A stretch of DNA of 64,000 nucleotides from Campanula takesimana (GCA_026119855.1 JAOWBW010001049.1:1-64000), one strand, 5' to 3'. Shown: positions 45,491 through 58,289, counted from the stretch's first letter. The notes: generated by a model not told the origin, from the sequence alone. Made by a program: numbers and translations.

Positions 45491-47668
45491 TGTCGCGACC
45501 CCGGACCCCGCGGGCCCGAGACCGCGAGCTGGACCTCGACTCTAAAACCAAACTCAGAAATACTGAAGTTAAAAAAATTTCATTTGATACCAAAAGGTAG
45601 AGATCCAAAGTTTTACAAAACCAAGTTTGATAAAAATCAATTACAACTATCATAAACTTCCACAAGTTTATGCCCAACAAAATACAATTATACAATTCTT
45701 AGTGACGTCATTGTTTGGTACAACTACCCCAAAATGGTTACACATTTACATAATGTAAACCAACCTATATCAACCGTCCCCAAAAGAATGGATCCACACT
45801 CGACGTCCTCTTTCTCGTGATCAGCGAGACTAATCCTTAGCACCTGGGGGGGGTTAAGGAAAAACAAAGATAAAAGAAAAGGGGGTGAGATAAATCTCAA
45901 TAAGTTACTAATGCAACTACATGACATGCTATGATGCAATAAGCAATAAACAATAATAATTATCACATAGCACATAGCAATTATCACATAACAGATAGCA
46001 GCGGAAATAAACACATAACAAAGGATATAGCCAAGGTTTTCCAAACCGGAACATCCAAATAAAGGATCACTGCGCAGCTTCAATAATCAACAAACCATCA
46101 TCTTCATAATGGCATGAAAGCCGAAGAGAAAACCCCGGTATCGGAACCAATAACAAAGCAATGTACCACAAAGGGCGGGAGCCATGCCACAAAGTCATGC
46201 TCCAAACGTCTCAACCAAGGCCGATCTGAAAGAGGAAAATAAGGGCAAAACAATGGTCGACACCATAATGGACTTGGCCGGTGCCATCACAATATCTCAC
46301 ATCGCCCGACACAACCACAAATACCAGCTGGACTTTCAAATAAATGCTAAGTAATAATTACTAGCTTAATAAACAACTTAGGTTTCCAAAATAGGGAACC
46401 ATACCAAGAAGTCACCAAGAAAGTGAAATGAACCAACAACAAACAATTAAAGTGTTCCAACAATCTTAACAATGATAACACAATTCCCATATCACATTTA
46501 ACCACAAAGGATCCAATTAATTCGAGCACTCTACCAAATTTACTTACTCATATCGAAGAGCTTAAGGAGAGCTTTAAAACGGTAATTTATACGCCTAAAA
46601 CGGAATTCGGATGAACACGCTATGGTCCTCGAAAGATTGGACAAAAAGAGAAATAAATTTCACAACAGGGGAGAGGGTGCGCGCGCCTCCTATGGGAGGA
46701 TGCGCGCGCCTCCTGGTATCAGAAGGAAAATTGCGCCAAGGTATAAGAGGGTGCGCGCGCTTCATAATAAGGGGTGCGTGCGCCTCTTAAGGATAGAAGA
46801 TCTTGATTCAAGGATGGCCTAAGGGTGCGCGCGCCTCCTATGGGAGGATGCGCGCGCCTCCTGGCCCGGAGAGGCAAATTCCGGCCAAATTTCTGGGTAT
46901 CCTCCATTAACAACCCCAAATCCAATACAAACCAAATCTTTACCATTTCTAACACTACCAAGAAGGAAACTAAGGTACCTACACCATTTTGAGTCAAAAG
47001 AACTCCAATAACCTCATCTAGGGACCTCACTCAAGGGTGATTCAAATGCCAAAATTTCACAAAATGAACAAAATGCAAATCACTCCCAAATCAACCCAAG
47101 ATGCAATAAATGGCATTCATAACATCAAATAAACATGGAATAGCAATTCTAGCATAAAATAGGGGGAAAAGCAACTTACCCGGATTTCTCAAAGTTGACG
47201 GAATTTAAATCTTTTTTATTCTACGCGATCCTATCGACGATCTAAACAATGTTCAAGTTTCAAGAAATGAGAGATGATGATGAGAAGAAGAAGAAAATGA
47301 AGAGAGACGGAAAAGAGAAAAGAAAGCTTACCTTAGAAGAGAGAGAGAGAAGTGAGCTGGGAGAGTGGTGAGGGTGAGGGAGAAGGTGAGGAAAGTAGGG
47401 AGAAGATGAAGAAATATTTGAAATGTTACAAAAAGGCCCCTCCCCCAATACTACCTTTTCAATTAAACTCCCCACTAACTAATAAGACTCAACACTTCTA
47501 CACTAGCACAAATGACCCAAATAAAATGCTAGGCATAATTATTATAACACATAAAATGCACACATAATTATTTAAATAAATAATAATTTAAATAAATAAA
47601 TAAGCAAATAATTAAATAAAAATCATTTAATTACTAATAAAATAGAGCCTAGATTTCGGGTCGTGACA
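45491..47668 (-). repeat. 5' LTR of H
   Basis: It is the twin of 38692-40869. TGACGTCA is at 45703-45710 and the word array at 46678-46861 with 23/74-bp geometry. It ends on + at TTTCGGGTCGTGACA, followed by the second ATCTC. Confidence 0.94.
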
Positions 47669-48169
47669 ATCTCCCCCTAAATGATTGATGCCATTACCTA
47701 CTATAACAAAGGCAATTCATTGTACTTGATAATAACATGTCCATAAGAATAGAAAATGATAAATCATGTCTCAAGTCAATGTACACACTAGCCAATGCTA
47801 TAGATTTCTAGTCTATCCAAAAGAAAATAACTTACAATATAGGAAAGACAGAAATATCACTCAGAGCATACAAATGATATGAGTTTAAGTTTAGTATGCA
47901 TTTAAACTGAATGTTTAAACATCATGCAATTAAATATGAGCTGTTAAGGATATGCGCATGAAGTTTATAAGATATGCAATGTTCCACAAACGAACAGTTT
48001 GAATTGAACAAGGTTTTGTGAAAGTCCAATGATGCATTCTTCTTATTAAAACTTGAAAGGTAAGAGTTACAGGGTACAAGTTTTACAATGGAAGAAAAAT
48101 CAAAAGGAAAAAAAAACTTTGCGCATCAAAAACTTACAATTGCGCAGCAAACCAAAAAGATTACAAAGT
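47669..48169 (-). promoter_or_regulatory. Polypurine tract and 3' untranslated region of G
   Basis: On the - strand TTTAGGGGGAGAT (47681-47669) is the polypurine tract of G. It would directly abut the G 3' LTR (38686) if H were absent. The stretch up to 48169 is AT-rich 3' UTR of the extra ORF; no gene is seen, but TGCGCA occurs at 48119-48124 and 48142-48147. Confidence 0.8.
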
Positions 48170-51100
48170 CTAGTCTATATGAATTCGCTGCAGTGCTTCG
48201 CGCATCTCATTTTGCAAGCTGTTAAACTTGTTCATCAACTCAATCTTCAGTTGCTGAAACTTGGCGTTGTATTCTACCACAAGATTCACATGAGTCTTTA
48301 TACCGTCGCGCATCAGCGCATTATCTCTTTGGATGTCTTCAGAAATTCTGTTAAAGCAATTTTCAAACGCCCCCATCTGATTTCCAAAAGATTGAAGGGA
48401 CGCAGCCATGGAGTCCTGAATTTCTTTCTGAGCATCAACCAAAGTCTTGGTTAGCTCAACCTGAACCATGTTCTGACTGGCTTGCATATCTAGCATAGCC
48501 TGGTTCATTCTTCCATTAAAAGTATCACTGAACTGAACTAAGCAGTCAGTCATATGAGATTTGAGCGCATCAATGGAGGAGGAGATGGAGGCAGTAGGCG
48601 CAAAATTGTCAATAGACTTGATGACTTTAGCAGACTCAATCTGAATGATTTCTGTGATGGTTTTGGCTAAGGAAAACAAAGCTTCATTCAACCCATGCAC
48701 AGAGGGAATCTTAGTGAGCGCAGTAAAGATTATGTCGAAGTCATGCTGGATATCTTGGCGCAGAAGATCAAAATCTTGAGAGGGCGCAGCACCAGAACCA
48801 GATGCATGCGCAGCCGAGGGAGGAGGCATAGCTTCAGAACCAGTTGCATTTGTTACAGAACTCTCCCCCTTAATGGCACAATCAATAGCCTGAAGGAAAC
48901 TGGCTTGCGCATCGAGCCGTGCAGACTGCGCATACAGTTGCTCTTGAATCTTAGTTTGCGCAGTGACCACCTGAAAGTGCTGGGTTTGCGCAGCAAATTG
49001 ATTAGCCTGGATAGTCTGGAGCATGGCCAAGATTTGACGCATGTCAGTTGAAGAACTTGAGGGATCTGAGGGAGCAGTTGCTGGAGTTACAGCCGGAATA
49101 ATTGGAGAAGTCTGTGATGCTCCAGTAGGTTGCACAGGAGTGACAGCAGCAGCAGGAGGCTCTTGCGCATGAATTGGAGAGTGATGCGCATGGATAGGAG
49201 AACGATGAAGCTTATAATCTTCTGAGCTCGAGTCTTCGCCATCTTCAACTATAGGCGCATCCTCATAAACAGTAGGATCAGGCGCATCATGAGCAAAGCC
49301 TTCACCATCAATAAAGACTGGTGGGGCTTGCTGCGCAACGTTCCTTTGCGCAACAGCAGCAAGTCTTGCTTCCCTTGCTATATCACCCGCAGACTTTTTA
49401 GAGCGCGGACGAGAATGCCTTGGAGGATCTGATTCAATATCAGATAAATCTTCCACAGTACGGTTTGAGGCACGTTTCTTGGTAGCAACCTTCTTAACCC
49501 GGCGCTTGGGAGTAGACTTCTTTGCAGAAAGTGGGACTTCATCCTCACTAGAAGTAGTATTGCGCATGGGCTTTGCAGTCTCCTTTTGCTCCTCCCCCTG
49601 AGATTGAGCAGCCTTGGAAGTTCCAGTGAATTTGGAAGGGCTGATGAGAGGATCATTGAAAGCACCTTCAAATTCATCTTCTTCTTGAGGCGCAGGAGGA
49701 GTAGAGGCTCGTTTTGACTTTGGAGCAGTAGGAGGCGCAGTATCAACATCGGCTTCTACTTGGACGTCTTAATCAGACTCATCCAGTAGGGTTCTTGATT
49801 TCTTTGCCTTTTTCTCCTTCTTGTTGTCTTTCTTCTTAACTGGCGCAGCAGCCTTGGCTTTTCCTTTTTCTTCAGGGGCAGGAGCCTTGGTTTTCTTTGC
49901 TTTCTTAGGAGGCTCAGGGTCCGAAGTAGCCTTGTGCTTCGGAGTTTGCGCAGTAGGCTCTTTAATGGTTATCCCAGGCGCAGCAGTAGATTTGCTGGCC
50001 TTCTTCTTCTTGCGCAAAGGCACATCAGCAGCAATGCCCTTGCCTTTCTCCTTGTCGCCTACTTTTCTTAGGACCGGCTCAAAGAAGGATTCAATTTCTG
50101 ATTCAGATTCAGAGGAGGAAGCTTCAAAAAGTTCACCACTGGAGACAGGAGGAGATCCTTGATCTTCAGGGTGAATGTCCTCAAAAACTTCAATGGGATC
50201 AGCAGCCCAGAACATGCAGTAATCAAAATTGTTGATTTCATGGCGAAAATTGTGAAGAAACACACGAGTATAAGTGCGCGATGAGGTCACATCAACTTTG
50301 AGGGAGGGGTCTTCATCAACCAGCTTACGCACAGAAGGGAAACGCATGAAGATAGCAGTAAGAATTCTGCAGTGCGTTTTGTACTTGGCTGGTCTCTTTG
50401 GATCTACAGCTTTCTTCTTATATACGCGTAGGCAGCGCACTAACTCTTCAAAGATAATCTCAGCCCAGCTTAATTTCTTCTTCTTGAAGATTGCAGCGCA
50501 GCACATCCATTGTTTGCTGATGAATGTGGACTTGTTCCCATTCTTGCAATTTATTGTATCGCCAATCAAAGTGCAGAGATGGAACATCAACTCTCCAAAC
50601 TCCTTCCTATCATGGTTGTTGTATTGACCAACCAGAGTAGGAATCTTTATCAGCTTCTGCGCAACACCATCTTGCACATCCTGAGGAAGCTTCTTCTTGT
50701 TGCACGCAGGCAATCCCATAGTCTGACGAATATGCGCATAGTTGATAGTCACAGAAATCCCACGGATAGAACTTTTTAAGCAGGGCACTGTGATGTCGTC
50801 GTATAAGAGCTTGACCTCTTCTGCGTTACTGAAGAATTCGTCAATGTAAGAAGGGAGAATGAAGGATTGTCCTTTGGTGAAGAGAGGAAGAATGCCCGAC
50901 GTGTCCATGATTTCGATCATATAACGTCCAAGCGCATCGAGCTTCAAGTCCTCTACATCGAGTTCCCATCCAGGGATAAAGTAGTTTAGATTCTGCGCAA
51001 AACAAAAATGAAGAATTAGATCTGGTCATACGCATGGAGAGAAGCGCATGCGCATGAGCTATATGCATGCGCATGAGCTATATGCATAGCGCATGAACTA

Positions 51101-51701
51101 GACTCCATACTTAGAAAGATAAGAAATGAAAAGGGTAAAAATGTCCAAAACAAACAATTTTAAACCAAACGCCTAAAAAGGGCGCGAAACACAAAAACAC
51201 AATCAAGAATCATATCAAGGCTTGTCATATGACTATTCATCAAGAGCACGAAGAACATGTATTGAATACACGAAGAACACGAAGAACATAAAAATGTCAA
51301 AGTGCTCCAAAATGCATAAAAAGCACATCAAAATGTTCGTAATGAAAAATCACACACAAACAAGTAAACCATAACAACAATATCATAAACATACAACCAA
51401 GATCTGAGAAAAACCGAAGAGAATTCAGAAAGACAGAATATTCGAAATATCACAGAAAACACATCAAATGATCATTGATCGTAAAACAAATTATATAAAT
51501 GAAAAGCCAATAGTAAATCGAACACATAGCATCAAATAATTTGAAAAACGAGCAACGAAACATTGAGAAATCAGAAAGGGGAAAATACAGACCTTCAAAC
51601 TCATTAATGGCGGAAAACTAAAAGTTTGAGATTGAAATCCTTACCATTTGTGGATCCTCTTGCTTCTTGGAAGATGTAGTGGATGATTTCTTGGGAGCCA
51701 T
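48170..51701 (-). pseudogene. Extra ORF of G after pol, with its own first exon and intron (env-like position)
   Basis: Exon 1 is 51701-51645 (19 codons, MAPKKSSTTSSKKQEDPQM), ending at a gtaagg donor. The acceptor is TTTTGCGCAG with exon 2 from 50992; the intron is 652 nt and phase 0. Exon 2 runs to 48170 in one frame, with one stop at 49769-49771 (fits CAA>TAA). Predicted protein, about 960 residues: an N-terminal globular part (about residues 20-270), reminiscent of plant transposon-associated domains but not firmly identified; a Ser/Glu acidic stretch (SSSESESEIE); a long Lys-rich region; a Pro/Ala-rich linker; and a C-terminal helical, probably coiled-coil region. I see no signal peptide or membrane segment, so calling it an envelope protein is not supported. 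SIRE/Maximus elements commonly carry an ORF here. It is on the same strand as pol. Confidence 0.75.
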
Positions 51702-51702
51702 G

Positions 51703-52444
51703 ATATATATATAGAGAAGATTTCAAAGAAAAGTAGAGATTGAGTGCAGAGAGAGAGAGAGAGAGAGATGTCAGAAAGAGGGAAGGCGGTTTGAGGAAAG
51801 TTTTAGCAGAGAAGTGAGGAGAGAGAGAGAGAGACAGCGGAGTAGGTTTTAATAAAAAAAAATGCTTACGTCATGCGCGCTGACAACGAGTTGGTGAAAG
51901 TCAGTCGAGTGGGGCGCATGCGCAAGTGAGTTGCACGCGCAGATGACGTGGCCCAATGAGGAGCGCGCGTGAAAAGTCCTAGCCGCGCGCGTGTGTCAGT
52001 CATTAATGGTCAAAACAAATATTTTCCTATTCCGTCATAATCAGCACACAAAGAGCATTAAATGTGCGTCACTCAATGCCTTTGCATTTAATGAGGTGGG
52101 ACGTGCGCAGAGGACAGAAATGTAATTTCCCAAAAAAAATCAAATAAAATGACGAGGGAAAAATAATAATTACACAAGTACCCTTTCGAATTAAGCTGAC
52201 TCAGCAAGTCAAGGACCTAAGTGAAACTATTGAAAAGAGAACGTACCTTAGATCCAGGGGTCATGCGCATGATCAATATGCGCAGCTTTAAAGTGCGCAG
52301 AGTTTCAAGATAGAAAAACATCAATGGTTTTACCTTATGCGCATAGCTCCGTGCGCTTCTTGAGCGCAGGCGCATGGTGTATGTCTAACTTAGAATTTTA
52401 TCAACAACAAAGTTATTAGTATTGACAAATCATATTGACAAAAT
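51703..52444 (-). promoter_or_regulatory. Spacer upstream of the G extra ORF: TATA box and CpG words
   Basis: On the - strand CTATATATATATC lies directly before the ATG at 51701, with the TA run at about 51712-51703. It is very close to the ATG, so a start site further upstream is possible. Upstream, 51878-51990 is dense in GCGCGC/TGCGCA-like words (GGGCGCATGCGCAAG, CACGCGCAGATGACG, GAGCGCGCGTG), and 52263-52375 has more. A GAGAGA tract lies at 51749-51769. No gene is seen between the pol stop at 52445 and the ORF. Confidence 0.5.
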
Positions 52445-55400
52445 TTAGCTGAGTTCGAGCATACCCATTTCTCCTCTAAGAAAGATGAACCTCTTAGCAT
52501 CAAGTGCTTTTGTAAGAATGTCGGCGATTTGATAGTCGGTTCCCACGTGTTCTAGATGTATATTCCCTTTTTCCACGTGGTCTTTGAGGAAGTGATATTT
52601 AATGTCGATGTGTTTGGTCTTCGAATGCATGACAGGATTTTCAGAAACAGCAATTGTTGAAGTGTTGTCACAATAAATGGGACAATTTTCTTCTTTGATG
52701 TCATAGTCCACTAATTGCTACTTCATCCATAGAATTTGACAGCAACAGCTTCCAGCAGCGATATATTCTGCTTCAGTTGTAGAGACAGAAACTGCCGCTT
52801 GCTTCTTACTTGCCCATGACACAAGTCGATATCCGAGGAAATGACAAGTGCCGCTTGTGCTTTTCCTGTCAATTGTGCACGCTGCATAATCCGCATCTGA
52901 ATAACCTACAAGTTTAAAGTTTAAATCTTTGGTGTACCAAAGTCCAAGGTTAACAGTGCCAGAGAGATATCTTATAATACGTTTCACAGCAATTAAGAGT
53001 GCTTCTCTAGGGTCGGATTGATAACGAGCACAAACACAAACACTAAACATAATATCGGGCCTACTAGCAGTAAGATAAAGGAGTGAGCCAATCATTCCTC
53101 GATAAAGAGTTTGATCAACCTTTTTACCTTTTAAGTCTTTGTCAAGTTTGTTGCCGGTAGCCATTGGAGTATCGTATGCTTTGGCGTTCTCAAGTCCAAA
53201 TTTCCAGATTAAGTCCTTTGTATATTTGGCTTGATTGATGAATATGCCTTCACTCATTTGCTTGATTTGAAGCCCGAGGAAGAATGTGAGTTCTCCCATC
53301 ATGCTCATTTCAAACTTGCTCTTCATTAGTTTCTCAAAGCGCTTGCACAACAATTCATTAGTAGAACCAAATATAATATCATCAACATAAATTTGAACAA
53401 GTAATTTATGACCATTATGTTTGGTAATGAAAAGAGTTGTATCGATTTTACCGCGAGTGAAGCCTTTTTCGATGAGAAACTTGGATAGTGTATCATACCA
53501 TGCTCTTGGTGCTTGATTGAGTCCATACAAAGCTTTCTGGAGTTTGTAGACATGATTTGGAAATTGTGAATCTTCAAACCCAGGTGGTTGAGCAACATAG
53601 ACTTGTTCTTGGAGTTCACCATTCAGAAACGCGCTCTTCACATCCATTTGATATAACTTGAAGTTCTTGTGAGCGGCGTAAGCTAGAAATAATCTGATAG
53701 CTTCAAGTCATGCTACGGGCGCGAATGTTTCATCGTAATCAATTCCTTCTTCTTGCCTATAGCCTTGTGCAACCAATCTTGCTTTGTTTCTCGTGATGGT
53801 TCCATTCTCATCCATCTTGTTTCTAAACACCCATTTTGTACCAATTACTCCTTGATTATTTGGTCTTGGGACAAGATTCCAAACCTTACATCGTTCAAAT
53901 TGATTGAGTTCTTCTTGCATAGCAACAACCCAATTAGGATCTTGGAGCGCTTCATCAGCCTTCTTTGGTTCAATTTGAGAGATAAGTGCAGTGTAAGCAT
54001 CAAAGTTTGTAGCTCTCCTTGTACGAACCCCAACATGAAGATCACCAATGATATTAGTGATTGGGTGATCCCTAACTTCACGAACTTCAGGAGGTAAGTT
54101 AGGTTAAGTTGTAGTAACTTGAAGGTCTTCAATTGGCACATCTTCACCCTTATTAAAATCATCAAAATTTGGAGGCAGAACTGGTTCAGAATTGAAAGTG
54201 GGATTAACACCAGATGCAGCAGTAGACTAATGCGCATTAGAAGAATCTCCAAGCGCATGATTAGGTGCAGTTGAAGCTCTACTTGGTGCGCTATTGATAA
54301 TGCGTTGCGCAACTGATGTAGATGGATTTCCTTGTGTTGATACATTCTGGTCTTGTGTATGCGCAGCTGGTATGTGCGCACCTGTCTCAATGGACTCAAC
54401 AGAATCATCAGAAACATTTGGAGCCAAATGTGGCTCAAGGAGAGAATGTTCATCAAAAGTAACATGTACAGATTCAACTATCACTAATGTAGATCTATTG
54501 AAAACACGAAAAGCTTTAGAATGTTTAGCATACCCAACAAAAATACCTTCGTCGGCTTTGGCGTCGAATTTACCTCTATGTTCGTTTCCGTTGTAGAGGA
54601 TATAACATTTGCACCCAAAGATTTTGAAGAAAGCAATGTTGGGAGTTCTTCCACGCCATAGTTCATATGGAGTCTTGTTGTGACGTTTGTTGATGAGGGA
54701 GCGATTTTGAGTAAAACATGCAGTGTTGATAGCTTCTTCCCAAAAGTACTTAGGCAATTTCGCTTCGGCTATCATCATCTTTCCAGCTTCAATCAACATC
54801 CTATTCTTTCTTTCCACTACACCATTTTGTTGTGGAACTCCAGCGGTTGAGAAGTTGTGATCTATCCCATGATCGTCACAATATCGAGCAACACCGTTGT
54901 TCTTGAATTCTATTCCATTATCGGATCGAACACTAACAATGTCATCTTCTTTTTGGGTTTGGAGCAGTCTGAATAGAGTGGTGAGAATGTCGTAACAATC
55001 ATCTTTTGAGATCATCATTTCCACCCATGTATATCTTGAGAAATCGTCCACCACAACTAAAGTATACTTATTTCTTTTGATGCTTGCAGTGGTAACTGGT
55101 CCAAATAGATCAATGTGCAGTAGTTGTAAACATTTTGAAGTTGAGGGATTTGTCTTGCTGGAGAAAGACTGCTTTGATTGTTTGCCTAGTTGACAAGCTG
55201 CGCATTTGTTGTCATGATGATCAGCAACTTTGGGGAGTCCTTTGACAAGGTTGTCCCTGCTGAGTTTTGATAGACATTTGAAGTTCAAGTGACTCATGCG
55301 CTTGTGCCATAGCCAACTATTCTCGCTTACACTTTTAGCTACAAAATAAATATTAGTACTAGAGTTCATACTATGGAAATCAATAATGTAAATATTTGTC

Positions 55401-55738
55401 TTACGATAACCCGTGAGTAAGACAGCTCCAGTTTTTCCATTCTTGATAAGACATTGCGTTGAAGAGAAATGGCATTCTAATCCTTTGTCGCAGAATTGAG
55501 ATATGGATAATAAGTTGTGCTTGAGTCCTTCGACGAGAGAGACTCTTTCAATGCACACTTTGTCTTTCTTGAGCTTTCCATATGCTACAACTTGACCCTT
55601 GTTATTATCACCAAATGTAACTGAGGGACCTCTTTCTTCATGAACATCTTCTAATAAGGATTCATCTCCAGTCATGTGTCTTGAACACCCACTATCGAGA
55701 ATCCATTCATAATTTCTAGATTTTGAAGATCCAGCCAT
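52445..55738 (-). pseudogene. G pol: protease, integrase, RT, RNase H (copia order; one frame, four stops)
   Basis: From the ATG at 55738 a single frame runs to the stop at 52445-52447 with no frameshift. Domains: protease (WILDSGCSRHMTGD), pre-integrase zinc region (HKRMSHLNFKCL... CAACQLGKQ), integrase core (LLHIDLFGPV, VRSDNGIEFKN, GVVERKNRML), RT (TKWVFRNKMDENG, MDVKSAFLNGEL, YVDDIIFGS) and RNase H (YSDADYAACTIDRKSTSG, TEAEYIAAGSC, CDNTSTI). Stops at 54227-54229, 54104-54106, 53708-53710 and 52718-52720 each fit a single C>T change from Gln or Arg codons (inferred from context). Protease-integrase-RT order defines Ty1/copia. Confidence 0.92.
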
Positions 55739-55801
55739 GAAACAATAACCTGAAATATAGACATTTAAGCAGGTCCCCTTTATTCCTTTTGGGTCCTAGG
55801 G

Positions 55802-58216
55802 TTAGCAACTTTTGATAACCCACTCTTGCTTGACCTTAGGGTTTTTACGTCCTTTGGCATTGGGAGTGAATCGCAAAAGGCATTCCACGGCCTTGTGTCC
55901 AGAACAATCACAAATGGAACAATGATGAAAGCCACTAATCACATGAGTTTTCACAAACTCTTTACTTTTCTTAGGGATATCATTCTTCCTTGGGTCAGAT
56001 GAGTCAGCCTTAACAAAATATTTCTTTTGAAATTTTGGAGCGCTTTTTCTAGAAGTGCGCATAGGGCTAGGATGCGCATGGCTGTAAGGCGCATGGCTCC
56101 TTGGCGCAAAATGATCACTTGTAGAAGGAGCGCTCTTGGTTTCAAGAGGAATTTTGCTAGAGGATGATTCATCTGTAGCTATATCTTTCCCATTAGCTTT
56201 CCCAAATTGCTTCGTTGGGTAGACATAATGGAATGTTTGTCTCTTGACTTTTTCCTGTCCTTTACCCATTGAATTAGAATGTTTTTCCTTGGGAATTTCA
56301 AAAGTTTGTTGGTTTGTAAATTCACTATTTCTTTCAGCACAGACATCACATTTAAAGTTGTCACTAGTTGATGAGAATCCCAAGCCACTTTTATCACCAC
56401 TGACTTTTTGGGACTCAAATATATTCTCCATAGTGACACGAGAATTGGACCACTCATTTGTTATCTTTTTAAGATCAGTAATTTGAGAAACCAATTCATC
56501 GTTTTGAACTTTAAGAAGTGAGTTCTGTTCTGTTAGAAAAGAGTTTTTAACAGTAAGAGGAGTCATGCTCTTTATCTGCTCCTTAAGGAGGGTGAGTTCA
56601 GATTTAAGTAGAGATTTCTCGGTCTTAAGCTGGGAAATTTCATCACATGATAGTGCTAAAGCTTCCTTTATACTATCAAATCTAGTGATTACCTTTTCAG
56701 CCTTTTTGAACAATTTTTCTTGTTCAGCAATCACTTCATCATCATTGATTTTGGAGATTGGAGCAGTTGGTTCAACTTGAGGTCTAATGTAAGCTCCTTT
56801 TATCAACTTGTTCCTTGCACTTAGATCGCATCGTGAGAATAACAATCCACCATCGCTTTGAGCCGGAGTGAGAAATCCTTGTTCCACGAGCTCGCTGATG
56901 GTTGGTCCTTTCTTCCTTTTCTCTTCTTGAAAACCTGCAGATTTCTTGATTGGTTTATTCAATGCATTCATATCAGGAACATCCTTGGAGAAGTCATCAT
57001 CAGAATCACAAGTATCAACTTCATCATCATTTGCCACCAAACAAACGAGTCCATCATCGGAATCTTCATCGCTCTCATCTGAGTCTGTTTCAATCCAAGT
57101 GTTCTGCTCATTTGCTGGTGCTGCTTCTTCCGCAACCATTCCCTTGTGACGAGTGAATTTGGGAGTGAACTTGGGAGTATGGCTGCTCTTCTTCTGCATA
57201 TATTCAAATTTTGGAGTTGGGCAGCTTGAAGCAAAGTGTCCTGGTTTCCTGCAATTAAAGCAAACAAGATCTTCTTTTCTTTTAGAATCACTACTCCTCG
57301 TGAATTTTGGAGGAGCTCTGCTGGTAGATCCTTGAAATTTGTTGTTTGAGCTGGGTCTTGAGAATTTTCTGAACTTTTGAAATTTCTTCACAAATAAAGC
57401 GAAGTCTTCATCATCCATGTCCAATAGCTCAGAAGTAGAAATTTTGGGATCTGCGCTTTTCTCAACTTGAACTTGACCTTACGCAGGTGCTTCTTCTCTT
57501 TGCGCCACCATTGCAATGGACTTGGATTTTCCTTCAGTTTCACTTATACGCTGAAGCTTGAGTTCATAGACTTTGAGATTTGCATAAAGATTTTTAAGTG
57601 TCCATACATCCAAAGTTCCAGCGTCTTCTAGCGCGCTAGATTTATGTACGTATCTTGATCCAAAAGCTTGAAGAAAATTGAAATTTAAATCTTTGTTCGA
57701 AAACTTCATGCCAAGTGAAATACATAGATTGATAATTTCACAAAAGCGTTCATAAGTTTGTCTTAAGGTTTCACCGGGAAGTTGAGAGAAATTGTTGAAT
57801 CTCTTTTGTACTTCATATTTCTTGTTTTCCTTGCACACGGTGTCTCCTTCTATATGTTCTTCAATAGCATCCCATAACTCATTGGCGGTAGCACAATGCA
57901 TGACTTGTTGTTTCATAGCCGTGCTTAGAGTGCTTAGAAGAATGTTTCTTGCTTTACCATCATTTGCAACTCTTCTTGTTTCTTCCTCAGTCCATTCTTC
58001 CTTTGGTTTCTTGACAGTTGGTTGAACAGCATTTGTACGCGGATTTGGATTCGCTTTCATAGGAATGTAGGGTCCATAAACCACGGTGTCATGAAGTCTT
58101 TCATCGATTGAGTTGAGATTAGTTAAGATGCTGAATTTCCATACGTCAAAATGATCTTCATCAAAGACCGGAACGTGAGTGTAGTTAGCAGTTGCCATAG
58201 GTTTTGAGTTTGCCAT
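55802..58216 (-). pseudogene. G gag: copia Gag with CCHC zinc knuckle (one internal stop)
   Basis: The ATG at 58216 opens a frame of about 805 codons with one stop at 57479-57481. The N-terminal part is a UBN2/retrotran_gag-like capsid (DVWKFSI, ANELWDAIEE, LRQTYERFCEII). A CCHC knuckle follows (CFNCRKPGHFASSC), then an acidic stretch (DSDESDEDSDDG), a long Lys/Glu-rich coiled-coil-like region, and a second Cys/His motif near the end (CSICDCSGHKAVEC). The frame ends TAA (55802-55804), and six bases further a TAG follows in the same frame. Pol continues in that same frame, so the gag-pol junction is a stop-codon boundary rather than a frameshift. Confidence 0.9.
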
Positions 58217-58275
58217 ATTGAATCGGCACCCAAGCTGTTAAGCTTGAAAAACAGAAATGTTTTATAAAGGTGTTT

Positions 58276-58287
58276 GCTCTGATACCA
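58276..58287 (-). promoter_or_regulatory. Primer-binding site of G (initiator Met tRNA type)
   Basis: TGGTATCAGAGC on the - strand lies 2 bp from the 5' LTR end. Confidence 0.95.
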
Positions 58288-58289
58288 CT

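Larger units (their letters stand above)
38692..47668 (-). mobile_element. Element H: Tekay chromovirus, complete, nested in G
   Basis: LTRs at 38692-40869 and 45491-47668, both 2178 bp and nearly identical by eye, have TGTCGCGACC/GTCGTGACA ends. The target duplication ATCTC is at 38687-38691 and 47669-47673. PBS, polypurine tract and a single gag-pol frame with four stops are present. It is the youngest-looking element in the window. It sits exactly between the G polypurine tract and the G 3' LTR. Confidence 0.95.

Noticed and set aside
48695..49051. + strand ORF opposite the G extra ORF.
   Set aside because: It is a shadow frame of the 926-codon ORF on the - strand.
48170..51701. Calling the G extra ORF an envelope gene.
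   Set aside because: No signal peptide, transmembrane segment or fusion-like motif is visible; only the position is env-like.
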